A stretch of DNA of 64,000 bases from Roseicyclus sp. (GCA_018401055.1 JAGYLB010000108.1:1-64000); one strand, 5' to 3'; counted from the first letter of the stretch, positions 20,070 to 30,046 are shown. A program made the numbers and translations. The notes: a model not told the origin generated them from the letters alone.

Positions 20070-20423
20070 ATGGCCCGCGTCACCGTTGAAGACTGCGTCG
20101 ACAAGGTTCCGAACCGTTTCGAGCTTGTGATGCTTGCTGCGCACCGCGCCCGCGAGATCGCCGCCGGCGGTCATCTGACCATCGACCGCGACAATGACAA
20201 GAATCCGGTCGTAGCCCTGCGCGAGATCGCGGAAGAAACGCAAGGCGCCGACGACCTGCGCGAGCGTCTGATCGAAAGCCTGCAGACCCAGATCGAGGTC
20301 GACGAGCCCGAAGAAGACGCCATGGCATTGCTGCAGGGCGTCGAGGCCGACCGCCCCGCCCGCGACGACATGAGCGAAGAGCAGATGCTGCGCGCGCTGA
20401 TGGAAGCGCAAGGGCAGCGGTAA
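20070..20423 (+). CDS. rpoZ: DNA-directed RNA polymerase subunit omega
   Basis: 117 residues. [31 protein letters not shown] is the omega signature helix region (conserved NRF-L--A--RA), followed by an acidic C-terminal extension usual in alphaproteobacteria. GGAGG ends 8 bases before the ATG. rsh starts 32 bases after its stop, the conserved rpoZ-rsh pair; omega is part of the ppGpp-binding site on polymerase, so the pair is functionally linked. Confidence 0.95.
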   Translation: MARVTVEDCVDKVPNRFELVMLAAHRAREIAAGGHLTIDRDNDKNPVVALREIAEETQGADDLRERLIESLQTQIEVDEPEEDAMALLQGVEADRPARDDMSEEQMLRALMEAQGQR

Positions 20424-20455
20424 CGCACCGCAGACAGGGGCAGGCTGAGACAAGA

Positions 20456-22579
20456 ATGATCGACGCCGACGACCTTCTGTCTCTTGTCCGCAACTACAAT
20501 CCGAAAACCAACGAGGCGCTCCTTCGGGGCGCCTATGCCTATGCGCAGCGGATGCACGAGGGGCAGAAACGCCATTCGGGCGAGCCCTATTTCACCCATC
20601 CGGTTGCGGTCGCGGCGATCCTGACCGAGCAGCGGCTGGACGATGCCACCATCGCCACGGCGTTGCTGCACGACACGATCGAGGACACGAAGGGCACCTA
20701 TACCGAGATCGAAAAGCTGTTCGGTCATGACGTGGCCGAACTGGTCGATGGTGTGACCAAGCTGACCAATCTGGAACTTTCCAGCCGCGAATCCAAACAG
20801 GCCGAGAATTTCCGCAAGCTTCTGATGGCGATGTCCAAGGATTTGCGGGTGATCTTGGTCAAGCTGGCCGACCGACTGCACAACATGCGCACCATTCGCC
20901 ACATGGTACCGGAAAAACAGGCGAAAAAGGCACATGAGACCATGGACATCTATGCGCCGCTGGCCGGACGGATGGGCATGCAATGGATGCGCGAGGAACT
21001 GGAGGACCTGTCGTTCCGGGTGCTCAACCCCGAGGCGCGCACCTCGATCATGCGACGCTTCGTGACGCTGCAGAAGGAAAGCGGCGATGTCATCCCCCGC
21101 ATCACTGAGGATATCGAGGCGGTGCTGGACCGGCACGGCCTGAAGGCCGACGTGTTCGGTCGTGCCAAAAAGCCGTTTTCGATCTGGCGCAAGATGCAGG
21201 AAAAGGATCTGGCCTTCTCCCGCCTGTCGGACATCTACGGCTTTCGCGTCATCACCGGCACGGAAGATGACTGCTACCGCATCCTCGGCGCGATCCACCA
21301 GCGCTGGCGGTCGGTGCCGGGACGGTTCAAGGATTACATCAGCCAGCCCAAATCGAACGGCTACCGTTCCATCCACACCACCGTGTCGGGCCGCGATGGC
21401 AAGCGGGTCGAAGTGCAGATCCGCACCCGCCAGATGCATGACGTGGCCGAGTCGGGCGTGGCCGCGCATTGGTCCTACCGTGACGGCGTGCGGGTGCAAA
21501 ACCCCTTTGCCGTCGATCCGGCAAAGTGGCTGGAGGGTCTGACCGAACGGTTCGAGAATGCCGAGGACAACGACGAATTCCTCGAGCACGTCAAGCTCGA
21601 GATGTATTCCGATCAGGTGTTCTGCTTCACGCCCAAGGGCGACGTGGTGAAGCTGCCCAAAGGGGCGACGCCGATCGATTTCGCCTATTCGATCCACACG
21701 CGGATCGGCCATTCCTGCGTCGGCGCCAAGGTGGACGGGTTGCGCGTGCCCTTGTGGACGCGGCTCAAGAACGGGCAATCCATCGAGATCATCACCGCCG
21801 AGGGGCAGACGCCTCAGGCGACATGGATCGACATCGCCGTCACCGGTCGTGCCAAGGCCGCAATCCGCCGCATGCTGCGCGAGGAAGACCGGGAGCGCTA
21901 CATCAAGCTGGGCCGCGAACTGGCTCGCGTGGCCTTCGACCAGGTCGGCAAAAAGGTGACCGACAAGGCGCTGGACACCGCCGCCCGCGCCATCGGCCTG
22001 AAGGACGGCGACGAGATGCTGGCGCGGATCGGATCGGCCGAACTGTCGGGCCGCTCGGTCGTGGCCCGGATCTACCCGGAGCTCGCCCGCCAGAATGCCG
22101 ACAGCGAGGTCGAGGCCGTGCGCGCCGTGATCGGCCTGCCACCCGGCGCCGAGATAAGGCGCGCGCAATGCTGCCAGCCGGTGCCGGGCGAGCGGATCGT
22201 GGGCATCACCTATGCCGGTCGGGGTCCGATCGTGCATGCCATCGACTGCGGCGCCTTGGCGGCCTTCGACGCCAGCCCGGAGCGTTGGATCGACCTGCAC
22301 TGGACCGATGGCCGCCATGCCGCTGTCCATAATGTGACCATAGATGTCACGCTCTCGAACACGAATGGGGCATTGGGGCGGATCTGCACATTGATCGGCG
22401 AGCAGAACGCCAATATCTCCGACCTGCATTTCATTGATCGCAAGCCGGATTTCTATCGCCTTCTGATCGATGTGGATGTGCGCAACGCGGAACACCTGCA
22501 CGCGGTGATGATGGCGGTCGAACTGGACAGCGACGTTGCCAGCCTGCAGAGGTTCCGGGACGTGGAGCGTCGCCCCTGA
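20456..22579 (+). CDS. rsh: Bifunctional (p)ppGpp synthetase/hydrolase
   Basis: 707 residues, intact. Order: HD hydrolase domain with His48 and HDTIED at 72-77, so hydrolysis should be active; synthetase domain around 235-350 with RFKDYI, PKSNGYRSIHT and EVQIRT; TGS domain near 383-445 (VFCFTPKGDVVKLPKGAT); a Cys-containing motif AQCCQPVPGE near 570; and a C-terminal ACT domain (NTNGALGRICTLIGEQNANI) for ribosome sensing. It is probably the only long Rel/SpoT enzyme of the cell, as usual in this class (inference). Confidence 0.95.
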   Translation: MIDADDLLSLVRNYNPKTNEALLRGAYAYAQRMHEGQKRHSGEPYFTHPVAVAAILTEQRLDDATIATALLHDTIEDTKGTYTEIEKLFGHDVAELVDGVTKLTNLELSSRESKQAENFRKLLMAMSKDLRVILVKLADRLHNMRTIRHMVPEKQAKKAHETMDIYAPLAGRMGMQWMREELEDLSFRVLNPEARTSIMRRFVTLQKESGDVIPRITEDIEAVLDRHGLKADVFGRAKKPFSIWRKMQEKDLAFSRLSDIYGFRVITGTEDDCYRILGAIHQRWRSVPGRFKDYISQPKSNGYRSIHTTVSGRDGKRVEVQIRTRQMHDVAESGVAAHWSYRDGVRVQNPFAVDPAKWLEGLTERFENAEDNDEFLEHVKLEMYSDQVFCFTPKGDVVKLPKGATPIDFAYSIHTRIGHSCVGAKVDGLRVPLWTRLKNGQSIEIITAEGQTPQATWIDIAVTGRAKAAIRRMLREEDRERYIKLGRELARVAFDQVGKKVTDKALDTAARAIGLKDGDEMLARIGSAELSGRSVVARIYPELARQNADSEVEAVRAVIGLPPGAEIRRAQCCQPVPGERIVGITYAGRGPIVHAIDCGALAAFDASPERWIDLHWTDGRHAAVHNVTIDVTLSNTNGALGRICTLIGEQNANISDLHFIDRKPDFYRLLIDVDVRNAEHLHAVMMAVELDSDVASLQRFRDVERRP

Positions 22580-22654
22580 GGGTCACGCGACCGCGACGTG
22601 ACCATGATACGGTGCCAGCCTGAACGGCACCGGATTAAAGGGAAGGCAGGCCAG

Positions 22655-23296
22655 GTGTTCAAGCGCCGCGACCCACGCACGGTTCTGCGCATCGTCGCCG
22701 AAGCCTTCTGGCCGCGTGGCGGCTGGTTGCGCGCGGCCTATTACGTCAAGCACCGCATGCGGCGCCTGCCCGGCACCCCAGAACAGATCGCGCGTGGCGT
22801 TTTCGCGGGGGTATTTGCCTCCTTTACCCCGTTCTTCGGGATGCATTTCATCGTTGCGGCGCTTCTGGCCAAGGTAATGCGGGGATCGATCCTTGCCGGG
22901 CTCTTGGGCACGTTCTTCGGCAATCCCCTGACCTATGTGCCGATCGCCTGGATTTCCCTGCAGACGGGCCACTGGATGCTGGGGACGCGGATGCGCGATC
23001 CGCTGGACGATTCGATCTTCTCCAAGTTCGGCGCGGCCGCCAGCGACCTGTGGCACAACCTCCGCGCCATCTTCACCCCCGAGGCCGCCCATTGGGCCGA
23101 ATTGCACCGGTTCTATGATGATGTGTTCTTTCCCTGGATGGTGGGGGGGATCGTTCCCGGCATCATTTGCGGCACGATCTGCTACTACCTCAGCGTGCCG
23201 GTGATCCATGCCTATCAGAAACGGCGATCCGCAAGATTGCGAAAGAAGATGGAAAAGCTGCGCGCGCAGGCTGGCGCCGCGCCCGCGGAACGCTAG
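22655..23296 (+). CDS. DUF2062 membrane protein
   Basis: 213 residues. The DUF2062 core is GTPEQIARGVFAGVFASFTPFFGMHF followed by AALLAKVMRGSILAGLLGTFFGNPLTYVP, with a third hydrophobic segment near 165-185 and a basic tail. I start at GTG 22655 (VFKRRDPRTVLRIV), preceded by AAGGGAAGG; an ATG 19 codons upstream is possible but has no homology. Role unknown. Confidence 0.8.
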   Translation: MFKRRDPRTVLRIVAEAFWPRGGWLRAAYYVKHRMRRLPGTPEQIARGVFAGVFASFTPFFGMHFIVAALLAKVMRGSILAGLLGTFFGNPLTYVPIAWISLQTGHWMLGTRMRDPLDDSIFSKFGAAASDLWHNLRAIFTPEAAHWAELHRFYDDVFFPWMVGGIVPGIICGTICYYLSVPVIHAYQKRRSARLRKKMEKLRAQAGAAPAER

Positions 23297-23329
23297 GCTG
23301 CAGCGCAGGAACGGCAGGGGAAGAGAACC

Positions 23330-24074
23330 ATGGCAGATCATCTGCGGCTTGGCGTGAACATCGACCATGTGGCAACGCTGAGGAATGCGCGGGGCGGCGC
23401 CTTGCCCGATCCGGTGCGCGCCGCCGTGGTGGCCGAACAGGCCGGGGCCGATGGCATCACCGCCCATCTGCGCGAGGATCGCCGCCATATCCGCGACGCC
23501 GATGTGGGCGCGATCATGGCCGCGATTTCCATTCCGCTGAATTTCGAGATGGCGGCCACGCCCGAGATGCAGGCGATTGCGCTGTCGCACCGCCCGCATG
23601 CCGCGTGCATCGTGCCTGAACGCCGTGAGGAACGCACCACCGAAGGCGGGCTGGAGGTGGCGGGCGTGCAGAACTGGCTGGCTGATTACATCGCCCCGCT
23701 CCGCGACGATGGCATCCGGGTCTCGCTGTTCATCGCCGCCGATCCGGTGCAGATCGCTGCCGCCCACCGGATTGGCGCGCCGGTGATCGAGTTGCACACC
23801 GGCGCCTCATTGCGACCACCATGCCGCCAACGAGCATGCCGCACGCGACGCCGAATTGGCCCGGCTGATCGCAGGTGCGAAACAGGCCGCCGATCTGGGT
23901 CTCGAGGTGCATATGGGCCATGGCCTGTGCTATGAGACGGTCGGCCCCGTGGCGTGCCTGCCCGAGGTGGCGGAACTCAACATAGGGCATTTCCTGATCG
24001 GCGAGGCGGTCTTTGTGGGTCTGCCGCAGGCGATTGCGACGATGCGCAAAGCGATGGAAGCCGCGCGCGCGTGA
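23330..24074 (+). CDS. pdxJ: Pyridoxine 5'-phosphate synthase, one frame break
   Basis: Condenses 1-deoxyxylulose 5-phosphate with 3-amino-2-oxopropyl phosphate in vitamin B6 synthesis. Motifs [54 protein letters not shown] and [13 protein letters not shown] cover the whole TIM barrel. The frame breaks near 23812, after ELHTGA, where one base fewer restores [16 protein letters not shown]. About 248 residues, normal. Confidence 0.93.
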
Positions 24075-24186
24075 CACGTGCCGGGACCGCAGCGGACGGT
24101 TTGGCCGCGCCGCGTGAGTGCGATCCCCGGCGCGTCGATCAAGGCTGGGCCCTGACACGTGAGACCCCACACCCCGGAGGATGGCC

Positions 24187-24618
24187 ATGCACCTCGCCCT
24201 GACACTCCCAGCCGTTGCCCTTTGTGCATCGCAGGCCCTCGGGCAAACGGTGCTGCCCTGCGACGGGCTGATCGACGTCACGATGATTTCCGAACCCTGG
24301 GAGGCCTACAGCCGGCCCTACGCCGAAGGCGCGATCCGCATCTTCGAGGCCTATGTCGCCCCGACCATGGCCGCAGGGGCCGTCATCGGTGTTCTGCATC
24401 CGTTACCGGGCGACCCCTATCCCGTGCGGACTTGCTCAGCGGTGGTCTACAATGATCCGAACAGCCCCTATTTCGCCGAAGCGGTCCTGACGGAAGCCAC
24501 CGCATCCTACGACCCGGCGCGCGGTCTGACCGTGCGTGTTCCGGTGCGCTTCCCCGATCTTTGGCAACCGATCGCGGCGGTCGAGATCACGATCAACCAG
24601 GTGCCACAGGCGTGGTGA
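24187..24618 (+). CDS. Exported protein of unknown function
   Basis: 143 residues with a clear signal peptide ([20 protein letters not shown]). The mature part is small, with two Cys (LPCDG and VRTCS) that may form a disulfide, and ends QVPQAW. I prefer ATG 24187 over 24181 because GGAGG stands 6 bases before it. Located between pdxJ and acpS, 8 bases before the latter, so probably in one transcript. Confidence 0.65.
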   Translation: MHLALTLPAVALCASQALGQTVLPCDGLIDVTMISEPWEAYSRPYAEGAIRIFEAYVAPTMAAGAVIGVLHPLPGDPYPVRTCSAVVYNDPNSPYFAEAVLTEATASYDPARGLTVRVPVRFPDLWQPIAAVEITINQVPQAW

Positions 24619-24625
24619 GCGCCCG

Positions 24626-25075
24626 ATGATCCTCGGCATCGGCACCGATCTGGCGAATATCGAGCGCATCCAGTCCGTGCTCGACCGCTTCGGCGACCGG
24701 TTCCGGAACCGGGTCTTCACCGAGACCGAACAACGCCGCGCCGAACGGATGACCAACCCCGCCGCCGTCTACGCCAAGCGCTGGGCCGCCAAGGAGGCGT
24801 GCTCCAAGGCACTGGGAACGGGCCTGCGCATGGGCATCGCCTGGCGCGACATGGCGGTGTCGAACCTGCCCACGGCCAGCCGGTGATGCGGGTCACAGGC
24901 TGGGCGCAGGACCGGCTCGCCGGCGATGACACCCGAAGGCTAGGTCGCCGTGATCCATGTCACCCTGACCGACGATCACCCTTGGGCGCAGGCGCATGTG
25001 GTGATTGAAGCCCTGCCCGCCGCAGAGGAAGCTCTGCGCCCCGGCATGAAACCGCCGCCCCGCACACCCGGCTGA
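24626..25075 (+). CDS. acpS: Holo-[acyl-carrier-protein] synthase, frame broken, one internal stop
   Basis: Transfers 4'-phosphopantetheine to acyl carrier protein. [15 protein letters not shown] with the metal Asp and [16 protein letters not shown] with the catalytic Glu are intact. Frame breaks near 24880 (one G short of [12 protein letters not shown]) and near 24922, and a TAG at 24941-24943 stands where a sense codon is expected before [11 protein letters not shown]. The rest, including the HVVIEAL end, is normal. AcpS is essential, so three sequence errors are more likely than decay unless another copy exists. Confidence 0.85.
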
Positions 25076-25120
25076 CAGCCGACATTAACCCGCCATCAAG
25101 GTTAACGCGCGCCTGCCCCC

Positions 25121-25145
25121 CTTCACCTTTCTCCAAATACGGCAG
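25121..25145 (+). repeat. Intergenic CTTCA...AAATAC box, copy B
   Basis: CTTCACCTTTCTCCAAATAC followed by GGCAGG between acpS and lepB. Similar in sequence and orientation to the box at 6741. The 194-base gap 25076-25269 holds nothing else I can name. Confidence 0.45.
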
Positions 25146-25269
25146 GCGCGAGGCTTGCAGCCCCCACCGCGCAGGCAGGTGGGGCGCTTGCCGCCTGTGC
25201 TTCCTTGACTTGGGCCGGGGGCTGGCCCAAACCCGCCGCGTAGGCAAGGGCGCAAAGGCAGGGCAGATC

Positions 25270-26057
25270 ATGGCGGCAGCGGCCAAATCGGACGGCATCC
25301 TGGGAGACGGTGAAAACCATCGTCTACGCCCTGTTGATCGCGGGCGTCTTCCGCACGCTCTTCTTCCAGCCCTTCTGGATTCCCTCGGGCTCCATGAAGG
25401 ATACCCTGCTGATCGGGGATTTCTTGTTCGTCAACAAGATGGCCTATGGCTATTCGCGCCATTCCTGCCCCTTCTCCATGTGCCCTTTCGACGGACGCAT
25501 TTTCGGCAGTGACCCCGAACGCGGAGACGTGGTGGTGTTCCGCCACCCCACTGAGGGGACCGATTTCATCAAGCGCGTGATCGGCCTGCCCGGCGACCGC
25601 ATCCAGATGATCGACGGAGTGCTCAACATCAATGGCACGCCTGTAGAATTGACGCCCGAAGCCCCCTTCGAAGAGGTCTATGAACGCCAAGGGCCACAGC
25701 AACTCCCGCCGCGCTGCGCCAATGAACCGGTGGGCGAGGGTGGCATCTGCCTCAAGGACCGGTTCACCGAGACCCTTCCGAACGGGGTCAGCCATTCCAT
25801 CCTGAACATCAGGACGGCGGCCGTCGGCCGACAACACGCCGGAATTCACCGTGCCCGAGGGCCATGTCTTCGTGATGGGCGACAACCGCGACAATTCGGT
25901 CGATTCGCGCTTTCCGCAATCGGTCGGCGGCGTGGGCTTCGTGCCGATGGAAAACATCATCGGGCGCGCAGACCGGATCATGTTCTCTTCGGCAGGCGCG
26001 CGGATGGTCTATTTCTGGACCTGGCGCTCGGACCGGTTCTTCCGGGCGGTCGAGTGA
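25270..26057 (+). CDS. lepB: Signal peptidase I, frame broken twice
   Basis: Cleaves signal peptides of exported proteins at the outer face of the inner membrane. One N-terminal membrane span (VYALLIAGVFRTLFF), catalytic Ser in IPSGSMKDTL, catalytic Lys in FIKRVIGLPGDRI, and box E GDNRDNSVDSR. Start ATG 25270 (MAAAAKSDGI); an extra base near 25302 must be removed to join it to WETVKTIVYAL, and a second break near 25822 joins LNIRDGG to DNTPEFTVPEGHVFVMG. About 262 residues. Its stop overlaps the rnc start. Confidence 0.92.
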
Positions 26058-26758
26058 AACCGTCCGCGTCCAAGGAGTTCATCCGCGCGCTTCCGCGCAC
26101 ACGGCTGGGCCAGGAGATTGCACCGAGCCTGAGCTGATCGCCCGCGCGCTGACGCATGGCTCGATCCGTCGCGCGACCGCGTCCCGACAACCAGCGGCTG
26201 GAGTTTCCTGGGCGATCGGGTCCTGGGGCTTGCCATGGCCGAGGCGGTCCTGGCGCGCGACCAAGACGCCCGCGAGGGGCAGCTTGCGCCACGTTTCAAC
26301 GCGCTGGTGCGCAAGGAGACCTGCGCCGACGTCGCGCGCGAGATCGAGCTCGGCTCGGTATTGCGGTTGGGCAAATCCGAGATGTCGACGGGCGGACGGC
26401 GCAAGACGGCTCTTCTGGGCGACGCGATGGAGGCCGTGATCGCGGCGGTCTATGTCGATGGCGGGTCCGAGGCGGCGCGCGCGGTCGTGCTGCGGCTGTG
26501 GGGCGACCGGGTCGCGCGGGTCAAGGCCGAGGATGCGCGTGATGCCAAGACCGCGCTTCAGGAATGGGCGCAGGCGCGCGGCATGGCGCCGCCGGTCTAT
26601 GCGGAACTGTCGCGCAGCGGGCCGGACCATGCGCCGGTCTTCGTGGTCGAGGCGCGGCTGGAGGATGGCACCGCCGTCGAGGCCGAGGGGGCGCGTCAAG
26701 CGGCAGGCGGAGCAGGCGGCCGCGCGCGCGCCGCTGGACCGGGTGGAGCGGCAGGTAG
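26054..26758 (+). CDS. rnc: Ribonuclease III, several frame breaks
   Basis: Cuts double-stranded RNA in rRNA and mRNA processing. The signature [18 protein letters not shown] and the second acidic cluster [16 protein letters not shown] are present, then a dsRNA-binding domain ([13 protein letters not shown]). The GTG start overlaps the lepB stop. Frame breaks near 26095, near 26180 and near 26212 (one T too many in GAGTTTCCTGG) and near 26693, where [11 protein letters not shown] should follow EAEGA. The exact end is uncertain; a TAG at 26756-26758 is reached if one more base is missing, otherwise the frame runs to 26889. Confidence 0.85.
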
Positions 26759-26840
26759 GGTGTCGGGCAAGCCCAGGCGGCCGCGACCCATGCGAGGGGG
26801 CTGTTCTGGTTCCCACCCACCCAGGAGGGGTGGACCAAAA

Positions 26841-26867
26841 GCGAGGGGGCTGTCTGTCTCCCCTCGC
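26841..26867 (+). terminator. Hairpin terminator-like element after rnc
   Basis: Stem GCGAGGGG/CCCCTCGC with an 11-base loop, preceded by a related GAGGGGGCTG stretch near 26796. An AT-rich segment ATATTTTTG follows at 26880. Probably ends the lepB-rnc transcript. Confidence 0.5.
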
Positions 26868-26870
26868 GCT

Positions 26871-26906
26871 CCCCCGAGGATATTTTTGAAACAGAGAAGG
26901 GTGAAG
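26871..26906 (-). repeat. Intergenic CTTCA...AAAATA...GGGGG box, copy C (inverted)
   Basis: Reverse complement reads CTTCACCCTTCTCTGTTTC, then AAAAATATCCTCGGGGG. Same parts and order as the box at 6741, here immediately before the ATG of the oxidoreductase gene, where GAAGGGTGAAG also supplies its ribosome-binding site. Confidence 0.5.
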
Positions 26907-26908
26907 CG

Positions 26909-27670
26909 ATGGGGCGGACGACCTTGATCGTGCTGGCGCATCCGGAACGGCGATCCTTCTGCGGCGTCTGGGCCAAGGCGAGCGCAAAGGCGGCTGAGGC
27001 CGAGGGCGAAACAGTGCTCTGGTCCGATCTCTATGGGTCGGGGTTTCAACCGGTCGAAGGGCCTGATCGCTACACGGACCCGCCCGCGCCCTTCGATGCC
27101 TTGAAGGCGCAGCAAAGGGCGGCGGCAGGATCTCTCCCGCGCCCGACGCGGGCTGCGGAGGTGGACAAGATCCGGCGCGCCGACCGGATCGTGTTCCATT
27201 TCCCGATCTGGTGGTTCGCGCCGCCTGCGATGCTCAAGGGCTGGTGCGACAGGGCGCTGGTGCATGGCGCGATCCATGATACGGACCGGCGGTTCGACGG
27301 CGGGGTGTTGCGCGGCAAGCTGGCGCTGTTTTGTGTGACGACCGGGGCGCGCGACAGCGAAGCGGGGCCCGACGGCAAGGAAGGCGAGACGCGGTTCCTT
27401 CTTTGGCCGCTGGCCTATACATTGCGGTATTGCGGGATGCAGGTGGCCGAACCGGTGCTGGTGCACGGGGTGCATGGCTACCACGAGGGCGCGCGCAAGG
27501 CGGCGCTGGAGACGCGGCTGGCGCAGGTTCTGGCCAACCAGCGCGCAGTAATCGCGGGGCTGGGGACACGGGCGCTGATGCCGTTCAACGCCGACGGGGA
27601 TTTCGACGGCGAAGGGCGGCTCAGGCGCGATGCGCCGAGCTATTGGCCCTTCATCCGGCATGTGGATTAG
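26909..27670 (+). CDS. Flavodoxin-fold NAD(P)H-dependent oxidoreductase
   Basis: 253 residues of the NQO1/WrbA-like quinone-reductase fold: [16 protein letters not shown] is the FMN phosphate loop, [22 protein letters not shown] the isoalloxazine-binding part, and [15 protein letters not shown] the third loop. Soluble, likely FMN or FAD dependent two-electron reduction of quinones or similar. It stands between rnc and era, which are usually adjacent, together with argC on the other strand; the two genes overlap at their ends by 4 bases. Confidence 0.85.
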   Translation: MGRTTLIVLAHPERRSFCGVWAKASAKAAEAEGETVLWSDLYGSGFQPVEGPDRYTDPPAPFDALKAQQRAAAGSLPRPTRAAEVDKIRRADRIVFHFPIWWFAPPAMLKGWCDRALVHGAIHDTDRRFDGGVLRGKLALFCVTTGARDSEAGPDGKEGETRFLLWPLAYTLRYCGMQVAEPVLVHGVHGYHEGARKAALETRLAQVLANQRAVIAGLGTRALMPFNADGDFDGEGRLRRDAPSYWPFIRHVD

Positions 27671-28581
27671 AGACCCGTTCCCTCGTCCAGTCCGAGCAAG
27701 ATGTTGAGGTTCTGCACCGCAGCCCCCGATGCCCCTTTGCCGAGGTTGTCGAGCACCGCGATCAGCACGGTCGCCCCCGTTTCCGGGTCGCCATCGACGG
27801 TCAGTTCCATCGTGTTGGTGCCGTTCAGGCGCTGCGGGTCGATCCGGTCGCCCAGATCGGCACGGTCGCGGACCTGCACGAAGCGCTGACCGGCGTAATG
27901 GGCGGCCAGCGCTTCCAGTGCGGCGGCGGGGCCTCCGGGGGCAAGATGCAGCGGGACCTGCACGATCATGCCTTGTTCGAACTGACCGACCTGCGGCACG
28001 AAGATCGGTTTGCGGGTCAGGCCCGTGCGCGCCACGATCTCGGGCAGGTGTTTGTGGTGCTGGGACGTGGCGTAGACGAAGCCCCCCATGATGGCGCCGG
28101 TCTCAAACTCGGCGATCATGGATTTGCCACCGCCGGAATAGCCCGAGACCGCGTTGATGGTGATGGGGTGATCGGCGGCGATCAGCCCGGCATCAACCAG
28201 CGGTTTCAAGAGCGCGATGGCGCCGGTAGAATAGCAGCCGGGGTTCGAGACGTATTTCGCAGCGGCGATCCGGGCGCGGGCACCTGCGTCCAGTTCGGCA
28301 AAGCCGAATTCCCAATCGGGGGCAACCCGATGCGCGGTCGAGGCGTCAATCACCTTGCACGGCATGTCGCGCAGGTCGGGGGCAATGTCATGGACTGCCG
28401 CGTCGGGCAGGCACAGGATCGCCACGTCGGCTTCATTGAAGGCGCCGATCCGGGCGAGGCGGGACTTCCGGTGTTCTTCGGGCAGCGAGATGAGGGTTAC
28501 GTCATCGCGGACCTCGAGGCGCGCGCGGATCTGCAAACCCGTCGTTCCGACCTCGCCGTCGATGAACACCTTTGCGGTCAT
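27667..28581 (-). CDS. argC: N-acetyl-gamma-glutamyl-phosphate reductase (type 2)
   Basis: Arginine biosynthesis; NADPH reduction of N-acetylglutamyl phosphate to the semialdehyde. The short N-terminus KVFIDGEVGTTGLQI (GxxGxxG nucleotide loop), catalytic Cys in VSNPGCYSTGAI, and the SGYSGGGKSMI and FVPQVGQF motifs are typical of the roughly 305-residue type 2 form. Intact frame. Divergent from era. Confidence 0.93.
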   Translation of the reverse strand: MTAKVFIDGEVGTTGLQIRARLEVRDDVTLISLPEEHRKSRLARIGAFNEADVAILCLPDAAVHDIAPDLRDMPCKVIDASTAHRVAPDWEFGFAELDAGARARIAAAKYVSNPGCYSTGAIALLKPLVDAGLIAADHPITINAVSGYSGGGKSMIAEFETGAIMGGFVYATSQHHKHLPEIVARTGLTRKPIFVPQVGQFEQGMIVQVPLHLAPGGPAAALEALAAHYAGQRFVQVRDRADLGDRIDPQRLNGTNTMELTVDGDPETGATVLIAVLDNLGKGASGAAVQNLNILLGLDEGTGL

Positions 28582-28787
28582 GGCGTATTGCCCCTTTTCG
28601 CTGATCGTCGCCCGAATAGCGGTTTACCCCACGCTGCCGCAATAGATGATTGGAAACGGTGTCCATCATGAACCGTGATATGCTTTCGGACGCAGGCGGC
28701 TCAGGGCTGCACAACTCTGGACTGTGGCAAAGGGGGGCTGGATCGGCTGGAGGCCACAGACCAGACATGCTTTGCAGGATTGCCCCC

Positions 28788-29700
28788 ATGACCACTCGCG
28801 CCGGTTTCACTGCCCTGATCGGAGAGCCGAACGCCGGCAAGTCGACGCTGCTCAACAAGATGGTCGGGGCCAAGGTCTCGATCGTCACCCACAAGGTGCA
28901 GACGACACGCGCGCGCATCCGGGGCGTGGCGATGGCGGGCGAAAGCCAGATCGTCTTCGTCGACACGCCGGGCCTGTTCCGCCGCGCCGCGCTGACTCGA
29001 CCAGGCGATGGTGGCGGCTGCCTGGGGCGGGGCGGCGGATGCCGATGCTCGTGCCTGTTGAGTCGAGGCGCCATCGCGGCGACGACCGACGGCGTGCGAG
29101 GCGATCCCTGACATCGCTCGAGCGGAAAAGGCCGTGGGGCGGCGCGTGGTGCTGGCAATCAACAAGATCGACCGGGTCGAGGCGGCGAGCCTGCTGAAAT
29201 TGACCGAGGACATGAACGCGGCCTATCCGTTCGAGCGGACCTTCATGATTTCGGCCGAAAAGGGCTACGGGGTCGAGGATCTGCGCGACTGGCTGGCAGG
29301 CGCCATGCCCGAGGGGCCTTGGCTATACCCCGAGGATCAGATCGCCGATCTGCCGATGCGGATGATCGCGGCCGAGATCACGCGCGAAAAGCTGACCCTG
29401 CGCCTGCATGAGGAATTGCCCTACCAGCTGACGGTCGAGACCGAACACTGGAATGAGCGCGAGGATGGCACGGCCCGCATCGATCAGGTGGTCTATGTGG
29501 CACGCGATGGGCACAAGGGCATCTTGCTGGGCAAGGGTGGTGAGACGATCAAGGCTGTCTCGAAGGCCGCGCGCGAGGAGCTTGAGGAATTCATGGGCCG
29601 CCGCGTGCATCTGTTCTTGCAGGTCAAGGTGCGCCCGAACTGGCTGGAAGAGGCCGAGCGCTATTCCGAGATGGGGCTCGATTTCCGCGACGGGAATTGA
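28788..29700 (+). CDS. era: GTPase Era, frame broken in the middle
   Basis: Essential GTPase for 16S rRNA maturation and 30S assembly. G1 [11 protein letters not shown]2/T-loop [10 protein letters not shown]3 DTPGLF and G4 INKIDRV are present; the C-terminal KH domain has [16 protein letters not shown] and ends [13 protein letters not shown]. Between about 28985 and 29125 the sequence is disrupted by at least two to three indels ([17 protein letters not shown] is readable in another frame), which garbles the stretch before G4. Start ATG 28788 ([12 protein letters not shown]). Confidence 0.9.
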
Positions 29701-29706
29701 GCGGGC

Positions 29707-30037
29707 ATGCCGCGCCTGACGGCGGAATTCTGGTTGCAGGCCTATCTGGCGCGGCTGCTGGCTGGCCGATATTCCGGCCTTTGTCGTGGCGCGCGGCGAT
29801 GCGACGGCGGGGGCGGTTTTGGTCAAGTGCAACACGCTCGACGGGCGCGCGGTGGCGCTGCGGCGGCGCACGGACCTGTTGCGTGGGAATCGGGTGTGGA
29901 TGGAGCTGGCCTCGGGGCCGGAGGCGGATGTGGATGCGGCGATTGCCCGGCAGCGCGGGTTCGACCCCGATCTGTGGGTGATCGAGGTCGAGGATCGTGC
30001 CGGGCGGCATCTATTGGATGAGGATGGGTTGGCGTGA
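29707..30037 (+). CDS. DUF1491 protein, one frame break
   Basis: About 110 residues. Start MPRLTAEFWLQAYLARL, then a break near 29758 that is mended to LADIPAFVVARGDATAGAVLVK; the rest, NTLDGRAVALRRRTDLL to RQRGFDPDLWVIEVEDR, is the DUF1491 domain found in alphaproteobacteria. It starts 6 bases after era, so it is probably cotranscribed. Function unknown. Confidence 0.8.
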
Positions 30038-30046
30038 GGTCCTATT

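Noticed and set aside
20171..22501. Long open frame of 776 codons on the minus strand
   Set aside because: Lies opposite rsh, which has all expected domains in the plus frame; the antisense translation has no domain and reflects GC-rich codon bias.
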